DNA of 64,000 nucleotides from Paenibacillus eucommiae (GCF_017874215.1 NZ_JAGGLB010000003.1:124001-188000), one strand, 5' to 3'. Positions 17,649-26,906 are shown, numbered from the stretch's first letter. Numbers and translations: made by a program. The notes: generated by a model not told the origin, from the sequence alone.

Positions 17649-18467
17649 TTAATAACCAATACTCACAATAAAGATACTTATACTGAGTAACATGATAAAA
17701 GATGTTAAAAGAGATCCAACTGACCATAAGGGAACACGAACATGTAACTCTTGTTGAATAATTTGTTGGATTCTATACGCATCAGATTGAGGTGGGCCTT
17801 CACAAGTTAGTAGAATGGATTTATTGCTATATTCAGAAGATGTCAATTTAGTTATTACATAACGATCAGCTTGCAGTATCATCCAAATACGGAGATAGTG
17901 AAACAAACCGCGCTGTATAGGCATAAACGGCATACTTTCTTTAATTATCCAAGCAATTAGTGAGCGTAATGGATTATAGCTTTTACAATGGGTATATTGG
18001 TGGAGCATGATGGCTTTGAGTTCATTTTCATTAAGTTTATGTATGATTCCAGTCGAAATAATAATTTTGGGGCGTAGAAATCCATATGTGAGTGCTAGGC
18101 GATGGTCATTACGAATGACTATAATAGGTGTCTTTAAATGTGCGTACTCATTCATCAATTGATTGCTCAACCTATCATGCTTTTCTGTTCTGAGAAAATT
18201 TCGCCATTGAATAGATTCCATGCATTGTAATGAAATACGCCAAACAATCATTGCAGAGCTATAAATAATAAGCGAATACATACCAATCGAAACTATTGGA
18301 TATACCTTGGATTCATAACTTATTAGCGGGATTGAAAAATTAAATACACTCTTTAGCAAATGATAATTAAATACTTCATGAATCAAGAAAAGTAAAATTT
18401 CCAGCCAAATAAATATGCCAATAAGAATGATGGCTAGTAAGACAGAATTAGTTCGATTTAATGTCAT
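17649..18467 (-). CDS. M56 (BlaR1/MecR1-like) membrane protein with altered zinc motif
   Basis: A 272-residue protein with membrane segments near residues 8-30, 57-80 and 245-270, and the M56 core between them. M56 peptidases use HExxH plus a downstream Glu near an AD motif to bind zinc. Here the motif reads HQYTH (His156, Gln157, His160) and the later motif reads LQADRY (Gln199), so the catalytic Glu and probably the third ligand are absent. It is therefore likely non-proteolytic. BlaI, the usual partner of such proteins, is not adjacent; the only BlaI here is about 40 kb away. Start at 18467 with GGAGGGG upstream. It lies downstream of the two-lipoprotein operon, from which a palindrome separates it. 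Confidence 0.75.
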   Translation of the reverse strand: MTLNRTNSVLLAIILIGIFIWLEILLFLIHEVFNYHLLKSVFNFSIPLISYESKVYPIVSIGMYSLIIYSSAMIVWRISLQCMESIQWRNFLRTEKHDRLSNQLMNEYAHLKTPIIVIRNDHRLALTYGFLRPKIIISTGIIHKLNENELKAIMLHQYTHCKSYNPLRSLIAWIIKESMPFMPIQRGLFHYLRIWMILQADRYVITKLTSSEYSNKSILLTCEGPPQSDAYRIQQIIQQELHVRVPLWSVGSLLTSFIMLLSISIFIVSIGY

Positions 18468-18524
18468 TTCAGCCCCTCCAGAGTTTTTTTATCATATATC
18501 AGAGTTGCTATAATAAGACAAGCG

Positions 18525-18547
18525 CTATGATACATATCGTATCATAG
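18525..18547. promoter_or_regulatory. Perfect 9-5-9 palindrome upstream of the M56 gene
   Basis: CTATGATAC and GTATCATAG flank ATATC. On the minus strand a weak promoter (TTGTCT, 17 bases, TATATG) follows directly, so the palindrome may be an operator just upstream of the -35 box. It could also act as a terminator of the preceding gene, though no T-run follows. Confidence 0.5.
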
Positions 18548-18584
18548 TGCCTGGTTAAAAGTAAACGGTTGTATGTGAAATTAA

Positions 18585-19826
18585 TTAATGTTTCATCCCC
18601 GGCATGTTGGACGTATCCTTCCCACTTCCATGTCCTTCTCCAGATTCGGACACGATTTCCAGCATCGTATCGATTTCTCCTTGTGCTACAACACTTAGGT
18701 AATTTTCACCTCCTGTTAGCCAGGCATGATTGTAAGGCCCTTCCGTAGGGGAATCTTTATACTTGGGTTGAATGGACATTACGTACGTATGAACACTATC
18801 TGGTAATTTTTCTTTATCCGTCCAGAGCAGCGGTGCATGTTTACCCAAATGGGAAAAAGGTGCGGCAGCAAGGGCCAAGGCTGGAGCATCCTCATTTACA
18901 AAAGAGAAATTGTGTCCCGGCGTTGTAATCCCCCATCCAAACCCGGTTGCCGGATCTTTGTATTTCGCAAAAGCAACGGCACTTTCATACGGATCGTTTC
19001 CGGCAATCCGGACGACCTTTCCATATGGAGTTAAATTGGTTTCCACTTTAGCAGATACCACAGATTCCGGTCCAAGAATGTAGATATTTGCATTCCCTCC
19101 CCGCGTCTTTAATGCATCTATTGTTTCTGAGGGAATTTCATCCTTTTTGACATAAAGCAATGGCTCCGGCATATGAGAGATCCAGTTCACCGCTGGGATC
19201 GTATATGCCTGACTATCCATCGAACCCACGATTACCGAAAGTGGATTGTCGCCAGTAACCTTCGCATAATAAGCATCAATCGCTTTCGCTACGGCAGCTG
19301 GATTTCCACCTGTAATCTTGTCTGTTTTCAGTCCAAGTGCCTTAATCTGGTCCTCTACTTCTTGATCGAGATCGCCGACTATTACGACCTGAATGCCGTT
19401 ATTCATGTCCACACCTTTCGGTTTTAACCGCTTTAACTCATTCAAGGTGACATCAGGAACCCCGTCTTTATTGACAAAGAGAACAGGACCGTTATTCGGA
19501 TGGTGGATCAAATCTGCGCTAACCAGTGCCGTTTGCCAATCCTTTGGATTCGCGATTACGACACCACCCGGACGGTTATCATCACTGGTTGCCATCCACA
19601 AAGTTTGTGAAATGAGTACGGCAGCTTCTGCGGGATCACTTGTGTTAATCCGGGTTGTGTTTTTCGATCCGACCCAGAGGTTGTTTGACCCAGTAGTTGG
19701 TTGGCTGGATGCTATCTTTGTCTGCTGCGAGACAGAATCGGTATTTTTGAAGCATCCTGTCAAGGCCAAGACCGCAACCACGGAAACGACCCCGGCCTTC
19801 CATGTCAATTTTAGTGAATTTCTCAT
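18585..19826 (-). CDS. Cell-wall-binding-repeat (CWB2) lipoprotein with Met/His tail
   Basis: A 413-residue lipoprotein with LTGC at Cys25. Residues 60-390 resemble three CWB2 repeats, marked by NGPVLFVNKDGVPDVTLNEL, PLLYVKKDEIPSETIDAL and APLLWTDKEKLPDSV. CWB2 modules anchor proteins to cell-wall polymers in Firmicutes. The C-terminus is Gly/Ser/His-rich and ends NMPGMKH, a plausible metal-binding tail. The start is the ATG at 19826 with AGGAGGG; an in-frame upstream ATG at 19883 lies inside the previous gene. It begins 11 bases after the previous stop, as part of a four-gene operon with the two-component system. Confidence 0.82.
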   Translation of the reverse strand: MRNSLKLTWKAGVVSVVAVLALTGCFKNTDSVSQQTKIASSQPTTGSNNLWVGSKNTTRINTSDPAEAAVLISQTLWMATSDDNRPGGVVIANPKDWQTALVSADLIHHPNNGPVLFVNKDGVPDVTLNELKRLKPKGVDMNNGIQVVIVGDLDQEVEDQIKALGLKTDKITGGNPAAVAKAIDAYYAKVTGDNPLSVIVGSMDSQAYTIPAVNWISHMPEPLLYVKKDEIPSETIDALKTRGGNANIYILGPESVVSAKVETNLTPYGKVVRIAGNDPYESAVAFAKYKDPATGFGWGITTPGHNFSFVNEDAPALALAAAPFSHLGKHAPLLWTDKEKLPDSVHTYVMSIQPKYKDSPTEGPYNHAWLTGGENYLSVVAQGEIDTMLEIVSESGEGHGSGKDTSNMPGMKH

Positions 19827-19837
19827 AGCATGCCCTC

Positions 19838-20761
19838 CTATTTTTGGCTTATGGCTTGTCCCTGATTTGCAATTTGCTCCCATGTAACGCCATTATCTGT
19901 TGAAAGATACACGTTCTTTTTTTCCGTTGCGAAGGCAAGTTCTTTCGAATCGACCGGGTTTCCGGATACATAAGTGAAGACATCCTCACTCTGTATCGGT
20001 GTTTTGACTGTGATCGATTGATTCGTTTCCACATTCATATTCACCATTCCGGGTTTGGCTGTACCGATCAGCAGCTCCCCGTTATCCATGAAAGCTAATG
20101 CGGATATAGGATGCTCCGTATAAACAGCTGTAAACGTTTGGCCGTTATCCTTCGAAAGATATGCCCCTGACTCCATGCCAATTGCGACAATTGCATCCAC
20201 TGTTGGATGTACCGCTATCGTCGTAATCTGCCCTGAAAGGCCGGACATCTGGCTGATAACCCAAGTTTTGCCCTCGTCTCGACTGTAGAACAATCCTACC
20301 TGCTTCATTTTCGAGTTCGGTTGTGAATTAAGCACATAAAGAGTATGTGTCCGGTAACTTACACTCATGTTATGAAGATCCGCTTCGCCCTCCAAAGCCA
20401 GAGGTGAGATCGATCTCCCTTCATCCGTGCTTTTAATCAGGCCTAAGGGATTATTGTATTTGGAACCAGCCGCAGGATGGCCGCTGCTATAGAATCCATC
20501 ATCTGACATGGAGAAACCCATATAATCATGTTTCTCCCCTGGGGAGTCACTCCACTTGCCATCAGCATATTGTTTTATCCCATCATGTGCCGGAATAAAC
20601 AAACGTTTCCCGTCGCTCGAATAGCCCAGACCGTGTATGTGCATAAAAGTCGTGTTCCCTGCATTGTGGGACCCTTGTTGATCGCTGGATGGTTTCTTTG
20701 AACATGCTGTTCCTCCCAGCGTAATAATAAAAGCGATTCCTAGTACTATGATTTTTTTCAG
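19838..20761 (-). CDS. F510_1955-type BNR/sialidase-like repeat lipoprotein, apparent CTG start
   Basis: About 307 residues with a signal ending in GTAC (Cys20). The body has repeated sialidase-like Asp-box motifs (STDEGRS, SRDEGKTW, SKDNGQTF, STDNGVTW), the pattern of a beta-propeller annotated in databases as F510_1955 family glycosylhydrolase. It opens with THMHIHGLGYS-like sequence (HIHGLGY). A strong AAAGGGGGG site is seven bases before a CTG at 20761, which begins a textbook signal peptide (KKIIVLGIAF). An ATG at 20824 has no ribosome site. Hydrolase activity is unproven; a sensor or binding role for the envelope is as likely. Confidence 0.78.
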   Translation of the reverse strand: MKKIIVLGIAFIITLGGTACSKKPSSDQQGSHNAGNTTFMHIHGLGYSSDGKRLFIPAHDGIKQYADGKWSDSPGEKHDYMGFSMSDDGFYSSGHPAAGSKYNNPLGLIKSTDEGRSISPLALEGEADLHNMSVSYRTHTLYVLNSQPNSKMKQVGLFYSRDEGKTWVISQMSGLSGQITTIAVHPTVDAIVAIGMESGAYLSKDNGQTFTAVYTEHPISALAFMDNGELLIGTAKPGMVNMNVETNQSITVKTPIQSEDVFTYVSGNPVDSKELAFATEKKNVYLSTDNGVTWEQIANQGQAISQK

Positions 20762-20891
20762 AAAAACGCCCCCCTTTTGATACAAAAACTCATTTTTGAT
20801 GCTGCCCACGGGTTTCCAAGCCATGTCGTATGTTAGTTAGTGAACATAATGAGTATAACAATTACTTTTGAAGATCCTGTGTAGAAAAACA

Positions 20892-21971
20892 TTAACGGTT
20901 CTCTTTAGGAAGTCGAAAATAAAACGTGGTCCCATGCTTATGACTTTCTGCCCATATGTACCCTCCATGAGCGGTGACCAGCTTCTTTGCGATGGTTAAA
21001 CCCAAGCCGCTGCCGCCGGTTTTGCGATTGCGCGACTTGTCCCCCCGATATAACCGCTCAAAGATATAGGGCAAATCTGCCGGTACTATGCCGCTGCCCG
21101 AATCCTGAATGGTAATAAGCACATCTTGCTTTTCCTCTAAGGCTTCAATTTTCACATATCCGTTTTCTGGTGTGAATTTAAGCGCATTGCTAAGCAAATT
21201 GACCAAAATCTGAATCATACGATTTCGGTCCGCCATAATCCGTATGTTCGGACTGCAACTAAAGGTTAGATCGACTTTTTTTTCAAGATACGCTGCGGAA
21301 ACAAGGTCTACTCCATGTTCGATCATTGTATCCAGGGACTCTTCTTTTCGTCCCAATTGAAATGCTGGTGATTCCACATGGGTCAAGTCTTCAAGCTCAG
21401 CTACCATATTCGTCAAACGCTCAATTTCTTCGTAGCAAGAATGAATCCGTTCCGGGGTCGGCTCCCAGATGCCATCTTTAAATGCCCTTAAGTGACTTTT
21501 CAACGTAGCCAGCGGCGTTCGAAGTTCATGGGCAATGTCTTCGGTCATCGTGACCCGAAGCTGCTCTTGATCATGCAACTGCTTGGCCAAATCGTTAAGC
21601 GAAGTGGCTAATTCCGCAAGCTCGTCTCGGCCGCTGATCTTAACCCTGGCATCCAACTGGCCATCCGACATCCGTTCTGCGGCCTGTTTCATATCCACAA
21701 GCGGCTTCGAAATACGTTTGGCAACGTAAAAACCGATTAGGACAGCAAGGATAATCGAACCGGCGAACGTCCATATGATCGATTGAACGAGGGCTTGCTC
21801 CAAATGATAATCCAATTGGGATACAGCATGGTTCATGCTTGCAGCCTGGTCATGAAACATGGAAATATGGTAATGCGTCGCTACAATCACGCTTATTGTC
21901 GAAATGATTAATATACATGTTGCTGTACCGATGATGATGAATGCAAGGCGTGTGTGCAATCGCTTATTCAT
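20892..21971 (-). CDS. Sensor histidine kinase of a two-component system
   Basis: 359 residues with membrane helices at about 10-31 and 63-84, a short extracytoplasmic loop, a HAMP linker (83-135), a HisKA domain with phospho-acceptor His148 in DIAHELRTPLA, and a HATPase domain with the N box NLLSNALKF and G boxes DSGSGI and GGSGLGL. It overlaps the response regulator by four bases (ATGA), so the two are translationally coupled. The small sensing loop of about 30 residues suggests detection at or within the membrane. Confidence 0.92.
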   Translation of the reverse strand: MNKRLHTRLAFIIIGTATCILIISTISVIVATHYHISMFHDQAASMNHAVSQLDYHLEQALVQSIIWTFAGSIILAVLIGFYVAKRISKPLVDMKQAAERMSDGQLDARVKISGRDELAELATSLNDLAKQLHDQEQLRVTMTEDIAHELRTPLATLKSHLRAFKDGIWEPTPERIHSCYEEIERLTNMVAELEDLTHVESPAFQLGRKEESLDTMIEHGVDLVSAAYLEKKVDLTFSCSPNIRIMADRNRMIQILVNLLSNALKFTPENGYVKIEALEEKQDVLITIQDSGSGIVPADLPYIFERLYRGDKSRNRKTGGSGLGLTIAKKLVTAHGGYIWAESHKHGTTFYFRLPKENR

Positions 21972-22660
21972 TTGGCACCACCTGCAAACCGGTAACCGGA
22001 ACCGTAAACGGTAATAATATACTGGGGGTTTTTGGGGTCCATTTCAAGCTTGTGGCGCAAGTTTTTAACATGCTGATCGATGGTCCGAATATCACCATCA
22101 AAATCATAGCCTAGTACCTTATCTATCAATTCCTCTCGCGTAAAATACCGCTGCGGGTATTTTGCTAATGCCAGAAGAAGCTTATATTCATTTGGGGTTA
22201 AACTGACCGATTCTCCTTGACAGAAGACTGTATGTTTGAGCGAATCGATTTCTAGATGACCATGGTTATACGATAAACGGTCAGCAAGCAAATGGCTGTC
22301 ATCTGTTCGGCGCAGGATCGCTCGTACACGAGCCACGACTTCACGCGGATCAAAGGGCTTAGTCAAATAATCATCAGCGCCATTGGTCAAACCGTTGATT
22401 CGATTGTTATCCGACGTTTTAGCGGTAAGCATAAGAATCGGAACCGAATTGATTTGACGGATGGTTTGGCAAACAAGTTCCCCGCTCATATCCGGGAGCA
22501 TGAGATCTAAAATGATGAAATCAAGGGTTTGATTTCGTAGAGCCTGTATAGCCTCGTCCCCTGTTGCTGCTTCTAACGTCTGAAATCCCTCATTCTTAAG
22601 ATAGGATGTGATAACATCGCGAATTTTCTCTTCATCATCCACCACCAAAATAGTTTTCAT
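21968..22660 (-). CDS. OmpR/PhoB-family response regulator
   Basis: 230 residues. The receiver domain (1-118) has the acidic pair in VVDDEE and phospho-acceptor Asp52 in IILDLMLPD. A winged-helix DNA-binding domain (130-228) includes SLTPNEYKLL and the recognition segment RTIDQHVKNLRHKL. First gene of an operon with its kinase and two lipoprotein genes. The upstream promoter overlaps a CsoR-like operator (22703-22724), which hints at copper or sulfur-species control. Confidence 0.93.
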   Translation of the reverse strand: MKTILVVDDEEKIRDVITSYLKNEGFQTLEAATGDEAIQALRNQTLDFIILDLMLPDMSGELVCQTIRQINSVPILMLTAKTSDNNRINGLTNGADDYLTKPFDPREVVARVRAILRRTDDSHLLADRLSYNHGHLEIDSLKHTVFCQGESVSLTPNEYKLLLALAKYPQRYFTREELIDKVLGYDFDGDIRTIDQHVKNLRHKLEMDPKNPQYIITVYGSGYRFAGGAK

Positions 22661-22699
22661 GACAACCCTCCAATGAACATCCTCTTATTTTGCAATCAA

Positions 22700-22729
22700 A
22701 ATATACTATACCCCCTAATAGTATGTCAA
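22700..22729 (-). promoter_or_regulatory. Promoter of the two-component operon with CsoR-like operator
   Basis: TTGACA (22724-22729), an 18-base spacer and TATATT (22700-22705) on the minus strand. The spacer holds an inverted repeat ATACTA..TAGTAT around TTAGGGGGTA (22703-22724). By memory this agrees with the Bacillus copZA CsoR operator at about 16 of 21 positions, including the GGGGGTAT core. The repressor is inferred, not seen in the window. Confidence 0.55.
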
Positions 22730-22814
22730 TTTGTGTTCATCTTTTAACTTTGCGTTTTCCTTTGACTGAGCTGCAATTGCAATTAAGGAAATGGAATACG
22801 TGTTCTTGAAATGC

Positions 22815-22843
22815 AAAAGAAGCCGCATCATGCGACTTCTTTT
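22815..22843. terminator. Hairpin terminator between the regulator promoter and the FGE-like gene
   Basis: AAAAGAAG and CGCAT pair with ATGCG and CTTCTTTT, giving T-rich flanks in both directions. It lies 38 bases after the stop of the minus-strand gene at 22881. Confidence 0.8.
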
Positions 22844-22880
22844 GGTTCTATGTTCTAATAATTACTCATTAAACTTCACC

Positions 22881-23570
22881 TTAAAGAGACTTGGCAAGGC
22901 GGAATCCAAGGTCGTCGATGCTGAAGGTCGGGTGGCTGCGACGACGGCACGTGGCCCCACAACCCCTTTCCTCTTCAGCCCAACTGCCACCACGAAAAAT
23001 TCGGTAGGAGCCGTACACTTTTTCATCGTATACATCCCAGCACCACTCCCAGACATTGCCTAACATGTCGTACAGCCCCCATGCATTCGGTTCCTTTTTT
23101 CCTACATTATGGCTTCTGCCATCTGAATTATCATGATACCAAGCAATCTTGTCAATTTCTCCGTATCTATATGTTGAAGTTCCTGCTTTACATGCATACT
23201 GCCACTCTGCTTCTGAAGGAAGACGATAGCCGTCTGATTCCCAATCACAAATGATATTGGCACCATCATCACTTATGGAATAACAAGCTTTCAATCCAGC
23301 TTTCTGAGAAAGTAAATTACAAAAAGTAATGGCATCATTCCAAGAAATATTCACAACCGGCTTTTGCTCTCCCTCAGAAGAAACAGGTGCTTTTGTAGTA
23401 ATTGCTGCATATAGCTCCATAGTTACAGGATACGGGGCGAGAAGGAACGGCTTTATTTCGGCCATCCATTGACTGTTTGTTCTATCGTCTCTTAATTGTA
23501 TTTTTCCAGCTGGAATTTTTACCATGGGATAATCAATATCATCAAGATGGCTCTTTGTTGCATTAGACAC
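22881..23570 (-). CDS. Formylglycine-generating-enzyme (SUMF1/EgtB-like) domain protein
   Basis: 229 residues forming a compact FGE-sulfatase fold: PMVKIPAGK at the start, YPVTMELY, YRLPSEAEWQYACKAGT, WGLYDMLGNVWEWCWDVY, and the end RGGSW..RRRSHPTF..LGFRLAKS. Members modify sulfatase cysteines, build ergothioneine or serve as accessory domains. The copper-binding cysteine pair of true FGE is not obvious, so the activity is uncertain. Start GTG at 23570 with GGAGGG upstream. No sulfatase is nearby. Confidence 0.85.
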   Translation of the reverse strand: MSNATKSHLDDIDYPMVKIPAGKIQLRDDRTNSQWMAEIKPFLLAPYPVTMELYAAITTKAPVSSEGEQKPVVNISWNDAITFCNLLSQKAGLKACYSISDDGANIICDWESDGYRLPSEAEWQYACKAGTSTYRYGEIDKIAWYHDNSDGRSHNVGKKEPNAWGLYDMLGNVWEWCWDVYDEKVYGSYRIFRGGSWAEEERGCGATCRRRSHPTFSIDDLGFRLAKSL

Positions 23571-23682
23571 TCTACATCCCTCCTAACCTTGTCCCTTTCT
23601 GAGTTAACCTTTACACCCACTATTGCAATTATCATATGATAATTAATAAATTTTTGTAATATTTCTCCTGCAAGCCGTGTGC

Positions 23683-24333
23683 TTAAGTCGAAAAAGTCCT
23701 GACATAATCCTCACAGATATATCGATTATCTTCACTATTTATCGGCTGGATATTCGCTACTCTAAAGAAGCTTAGTCCTACTACCATCGCCAGCAAGCCA
23801 TAAGCAGCGCTTTGTGAATCATTCACCTTCATTTGCCCCATCATGTTACCGTAGTCTAAGATCTTTACTATGCCTTGAATGTCTTTCATATAACCAGCAG
23901 AAACTACTTCTTGTAATTTGCGATCGAGTACGGCCCTAGAAAAGAAATGAAGAAAAAGCTTTGCTTGATCTTCATGTGGGATATGCATCCGTTCTACACC
24001 CTCAAGATCCGAAACATTAATTGCCCCTTGCGCAGCATCGCTTTCAGTTGGGAGGATATGCTTTAGTGTGACCTTGATCATTTCTTCAGCATTCATTGTA
24101 TTTTGAAGTTCTGAATTAATCTTCACTCCATAGTAGGCTAAGAACGCTTTGAAAGCCTCAATCATCAAATTATCCTTGTTCTTAAAGTAATAAGTTACAA
24201 CTCCCTTGGAACAATCCGCATACTGAGCGACCTTCTCCAGAGTCATACCATCTATCCCATATTTGCTGATGCAGGTCAGCGTAGCATTAATTACATCGGC
24301 TCGACGCCTGGGCTCCATTCCTACTTTAGGTAT
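23683..24333 (-). CDS. TetR-family regulator (BetI-like), apparent ATA start
   Basis: The HTH region VAQYADCSKGVVTYYFKNKDNL and a C-terminal ligand domain mark a TetR/AcrR protein near BetI. The nearest ATG (24318) has no ribosome site. A perfect AGGAGG (24342-24347) lies eight bases before an ATA at 24333, which would add PKVG before MEPRRR; BetI proteins begin MPKxGM, so the extended form fits the family. It is upstream on the same strand of nothing obvious, and the UvrA-like gene at 24536 runs toward it. A long inverted repeat precedes it. Confidence 0.83.
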   Translation of the reverse strand: MPKVGMEPRRRADVINATLTCISKYGIDGMTLEKVAQYADCSKGVVTYYFKNKDNLMIEAFKAFLAYYGVKINSELQNTMNAEEMIKVTLKHILPTESDAAQGAINVSDLEGVERMHIPHEDQAKLFLHFFSRAVLDRKLQEVVSAGYMKDIQGIVKILDYGNMMGQMKVNDSQSAAYGLLAMVVGLSFFRVANIQPINSEDNRYICEDYVRTFST

Positions 24334-24367
24334 TTTTTTCGCCTCCTCTTTTCATAATTAGTGGTCG

Positions 24368-24403
24368 ATTTTATTTATACCGAACGGACAGAATAAATAA
24401 AAT
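24368..24403. promoter_or_regulatory. Inverted repeat upstream of the TetR gene, likely operator
   Basis: ATTTTATTTAT and ATAAATAAAAT are perfect 11-base arms around ACCGAACGGACAGA. The ACCGAACGG core resembles operators of other TetR proteins. It lies 35 bases before the ATA codon of the regulator, so it fits autoregulation. Confidence 0.6.
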
Positions 24404-24474
24404 TTATATGATTTGCTCCATCCTGTCAAGATAGTGTTTACATCGATGAGTGGTATGATCAAATTAGGTTGAGA

Positions 24475-24505
24475 AAAGGCTGCCGATTCTGCTGGCAGCC
24501 TTCGT
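24475..24505 (-). terminator. Terminator after the second UvrA-like gene
   Basis: On the minus strand AAGGCTGCC pairs with GGCAGCCTT around a nine-base loop and is followed by TTC; 31 bases after the stop at 24536. Confidence 0.8.
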
Positions 24506-24535
24506 TGAATTCATATTAAAAAATTGCGGAGTGCA

Positions 24536-26791
24536 CTATATCAAGTATTTTCCCGTAATCGACTGTTCCGCATGGATGATCTGCGGAGTTGTGCCTTCGA
24601 ACACCACCTGGCCACCCTTGCTGCCTCCGTCCGGTCCCATATCGATGATCCAATCCGCTTGGCTGATCACATCGAGGTTGTGCTCGATGACGATCACCGT
24701 ATTGCCGGCATCCACGAGGCGGTTCATGATCTCCAGAAGGTGGCCGATATCTGACATATGAAGGCCAGTCGTCGGCTCGTCCATCACATAGATACTGCCC
24801 TTCTTATGCAGCTCGCTTGCCAGCTTGATGCGCTGGCATTCCCCGCCAGAGAGTGTGCTGAGCGGCTGGCCGAGTGTAATATAGTTCAACCCCACATCAC
24901 TCATCGCCTGGAGCTTGCGCACGACTTCTTTTAGCTGAAAAAATTCCAATGCCTGCTCCACAGTCATCTCTAGCACTTCAGCAATTGACTTGTCGTTCAG
25001 CTTGTAAGCGAGCACCTCTTCCTTGAACCGTCTGCCTCCGCATACTTCACATGGCAGTTTTACGCTGTCGAGGAATGCAAGGTCTGTATACACAACACCC
25101 AGCCCTTGGCAGTTCTCGCAAGCCCCCTTGGAGTTGAAGCTAAACAAGCCTTGATTAACCTTGTTTGCGGAAGCAAACGCCTTGCGCACATCATCCATAA
25201 TGCCCGTGTAAGTCGCGGGATTCGAGCGTGTTGAGACACCTATCGCCGATTGATCGATAACGATCGCATCCGGATGCTGACTGAGGAATACTTCGTTTAT
25301 CAGCGTACTCTTGCCTGAGCCGGCGACACCCGTCACGACTGTCAACACTCCTGTTGGAATGTTTACACTCACGTTCCGCAGATTGTGAAGTCGGGCATCC
25401 TTAATGGACAGCTGCCCGGACGGCTGTCTACAATCATGCTTCAGCTGGAGCGGCCGCTTCATATAATTGCCTGTCAGCGTACCTGCCTCCAGCAGATTTT
25501 GGTAGCTTCCTTCATACACAATGTTACCGCCGCGGCTGCCAGCGTGAGGCCCAACGTCGACGATATGATCCGCCACCTTGATTACATCGGGATCGTGCTC
25601 AACGACGATCACGGTATTGCCCTTGTCGCGCAGCTTCTGAAGCAATTCATTTAACCGGTGTACATCACGGGGATGCAAGCCAACGCTGGGCTCATCGAAG
25701 ATGTAGGTGACATCCACCAGACTTCCGCTCAGGTGCTTCACCATCTTAACTCGCTGCGACTCGCCGCCGGACAATGTATCCGTCTCACGATCCAACGTCA
25801 AATAGTCGAGTCCGATATCCACCAGATGCTGCAGCCGCTCCGTCAGCGACTTGATGATTGGCGCGGCTACCGGATTATCAATTTCCCGAACGACACGGAT
25901 GAGCTGTCCGACCTCCATGGAGGACAGCTCCGCAATGTTGTGTCCATTGATCCTGCAGCTGAGCGTGGCCTGACTGAGTCTCGCGCCGCGGCAGCTGGAG
26001 CAGGGTCCTTCGGAAATATATGGCGCAACTATCTTTCGTGTGCGCTCGGACTTCGTCTTCACATCCTGCTTGATGTATTTGTTGGTAAACTTCTCAATGA
26101 CGCCTTCCACTGTAATATTCGTTGCCTTACCAGCGAAATCCATCTTCACTTTCCTCGCCTTGGCGTACAGCAGTTGCTCCAGTTCCTCATCCGAATATTC
26201 GCTCAGCTTCTTATCGAGATCGAAGTCCCCCGACTGCACGATCATGTTCCATTCCCACCCGCTCACCGAATAGTCCGGCAGCATAATCGCCCCTTCATTG
26301 AGCGACTTTGACATATCCAGCGCTTTGCTCATGTCGACGCCCAGTCTGCGGCCGATCCCGTTGCACTCGGGACACATGCCTTGCGGATCGTTAAATGAGA
26401 ACATGTGACCTTGTCCAACATAGGGCTGACCCGCTCGGGAGAAGAGAAGACGGAGTATCGGAGAGATATCGGTAATCGTACCCATCGTGGAATGGGAACC
26501 ACCGCCCAGCCGCTTCTGATCCACAATCACAGCCATGCTCAGGTTCTCGATCCCGTCCGTGTCCGGCTGTGGAACGCGGGGAAGGAAATTGCGCACGAAC
26601 ATGCTGAAGTTCTCATTCAGCAATCGCGTGGATTCAGCGGCAATCGTATCGAAGACGATCGATGACTTGCCGGATCCGGATACCCCGGTGAAGATCGTGA
26701 TCTTCCGCTTGGGAATGCGCAAGGATACGTTCTTGAGATTGTTTTCCCTAGCACCCGAGATTACGATATACTCCTGATTAGATTCGCTCAT
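24536..26791 (-). CDS. Second UvrA-like ATP-binding protein, short resistance type
   Basis: 751 residues, clearly shorter than repair UvrA and divergent from the protein at 13565. It has two ATPase halves with P-loops GVSGSGKSS and GVAGSGKST, LSGGESQR and LSGGECQR signatures, and zinc motifs CPECNG, CSSCRG, CENCQG and CEVCGG. Such proteins are often tagged excinuclease ABC subunit UvrA in Bacillales and associate with antibiotic resistance. The ATG at 26791 is preferred over one at 26800 by its spacing to AGGAAGG. It runs toward the TetR gene at 23683 on the same strand; co-regulation is possible, but a terminator lies between. Confidence 0.86.
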   Translation of the reverse strand: MSESNQEYIVISGARENNLKNVSLRIPKRKITIFTGVSGSGKSSIVFDTIAAESTRLLNENFSMFVRNFLPRVPQPDTDGIENLSMAVIVDQKRLGGGSHSTMGTITDISPILRLLFSRAGQPYVGQGHMFSFNDPQGMCPECNGIGRRLGVDMSKALDMSKSLNEGAIMLPDYSVSGWEWNMIVQSGDFDLDKKLSEYSDEELEQLLYAKARKVKMDFAGKATNITVEGVIEKFTNKYIKQDVKTKSERTRKIVAPYISEGPCSSCRGARLSQATLSCRINGHNIAELSSMEVGQLIRVVREIDNPVAAPIIKSLTERLQHLVDIGLDYLTLDRETDTLSGGESQRVKMVKHLSGSLVDVTYIFDEPSVGLHPRDVHRLNELLQKLRDKGNTVIVVEHDPDVIKVADHIVDVGPHAGSRGGNIVYEGSYQNLLEAGTLTGNYMKRPLQLKHDCRQPSGQLSIKDARLHNLRNVSVNIPTGVLTVVTGVAGSGKSTLINEVFLSQHPDAIVIDQSAIGVSTRSNPATYTGIMDDVRKAFASANKVNQGLFSFNSKGACENCQGLGVVYTDLAFLDSVKLPCEVCGGRRFKEEVLAYKLNDKSIAEVLEMTVEQALEFFQLKEVVRKLQAMSDVGLNYITLGQPLSTLSGGECQRIKLASELHKKGSIYVMDEPTTGLHMSDIGHLLEIMNRLVDAGNTVIVIEHNLDVISQADWIIDMGPDGGSKGGQVVFEGTTPQIIHAEQSITGKYLI

Positions 26792-26906
26792 GCTTAACAT
26801 CCTTCCTGTTCGTGTTAATATCTATTTATCACATACTTGCTTTATCCATACGCATTCAGTGCGAGCTTGACCTGAAACGACAAACTAGTCAGATTGTCAG
26901 AAGTAG

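Noticed and set aside
25658..26311. A 217-codon plus-strand frame opposite the second UvrA-like gene
   Set aside because: It is the antisense shadow of a gene with clear ATPase and zinc motifs; its translation is His/Arg/Leu-rich without a ribosome site.
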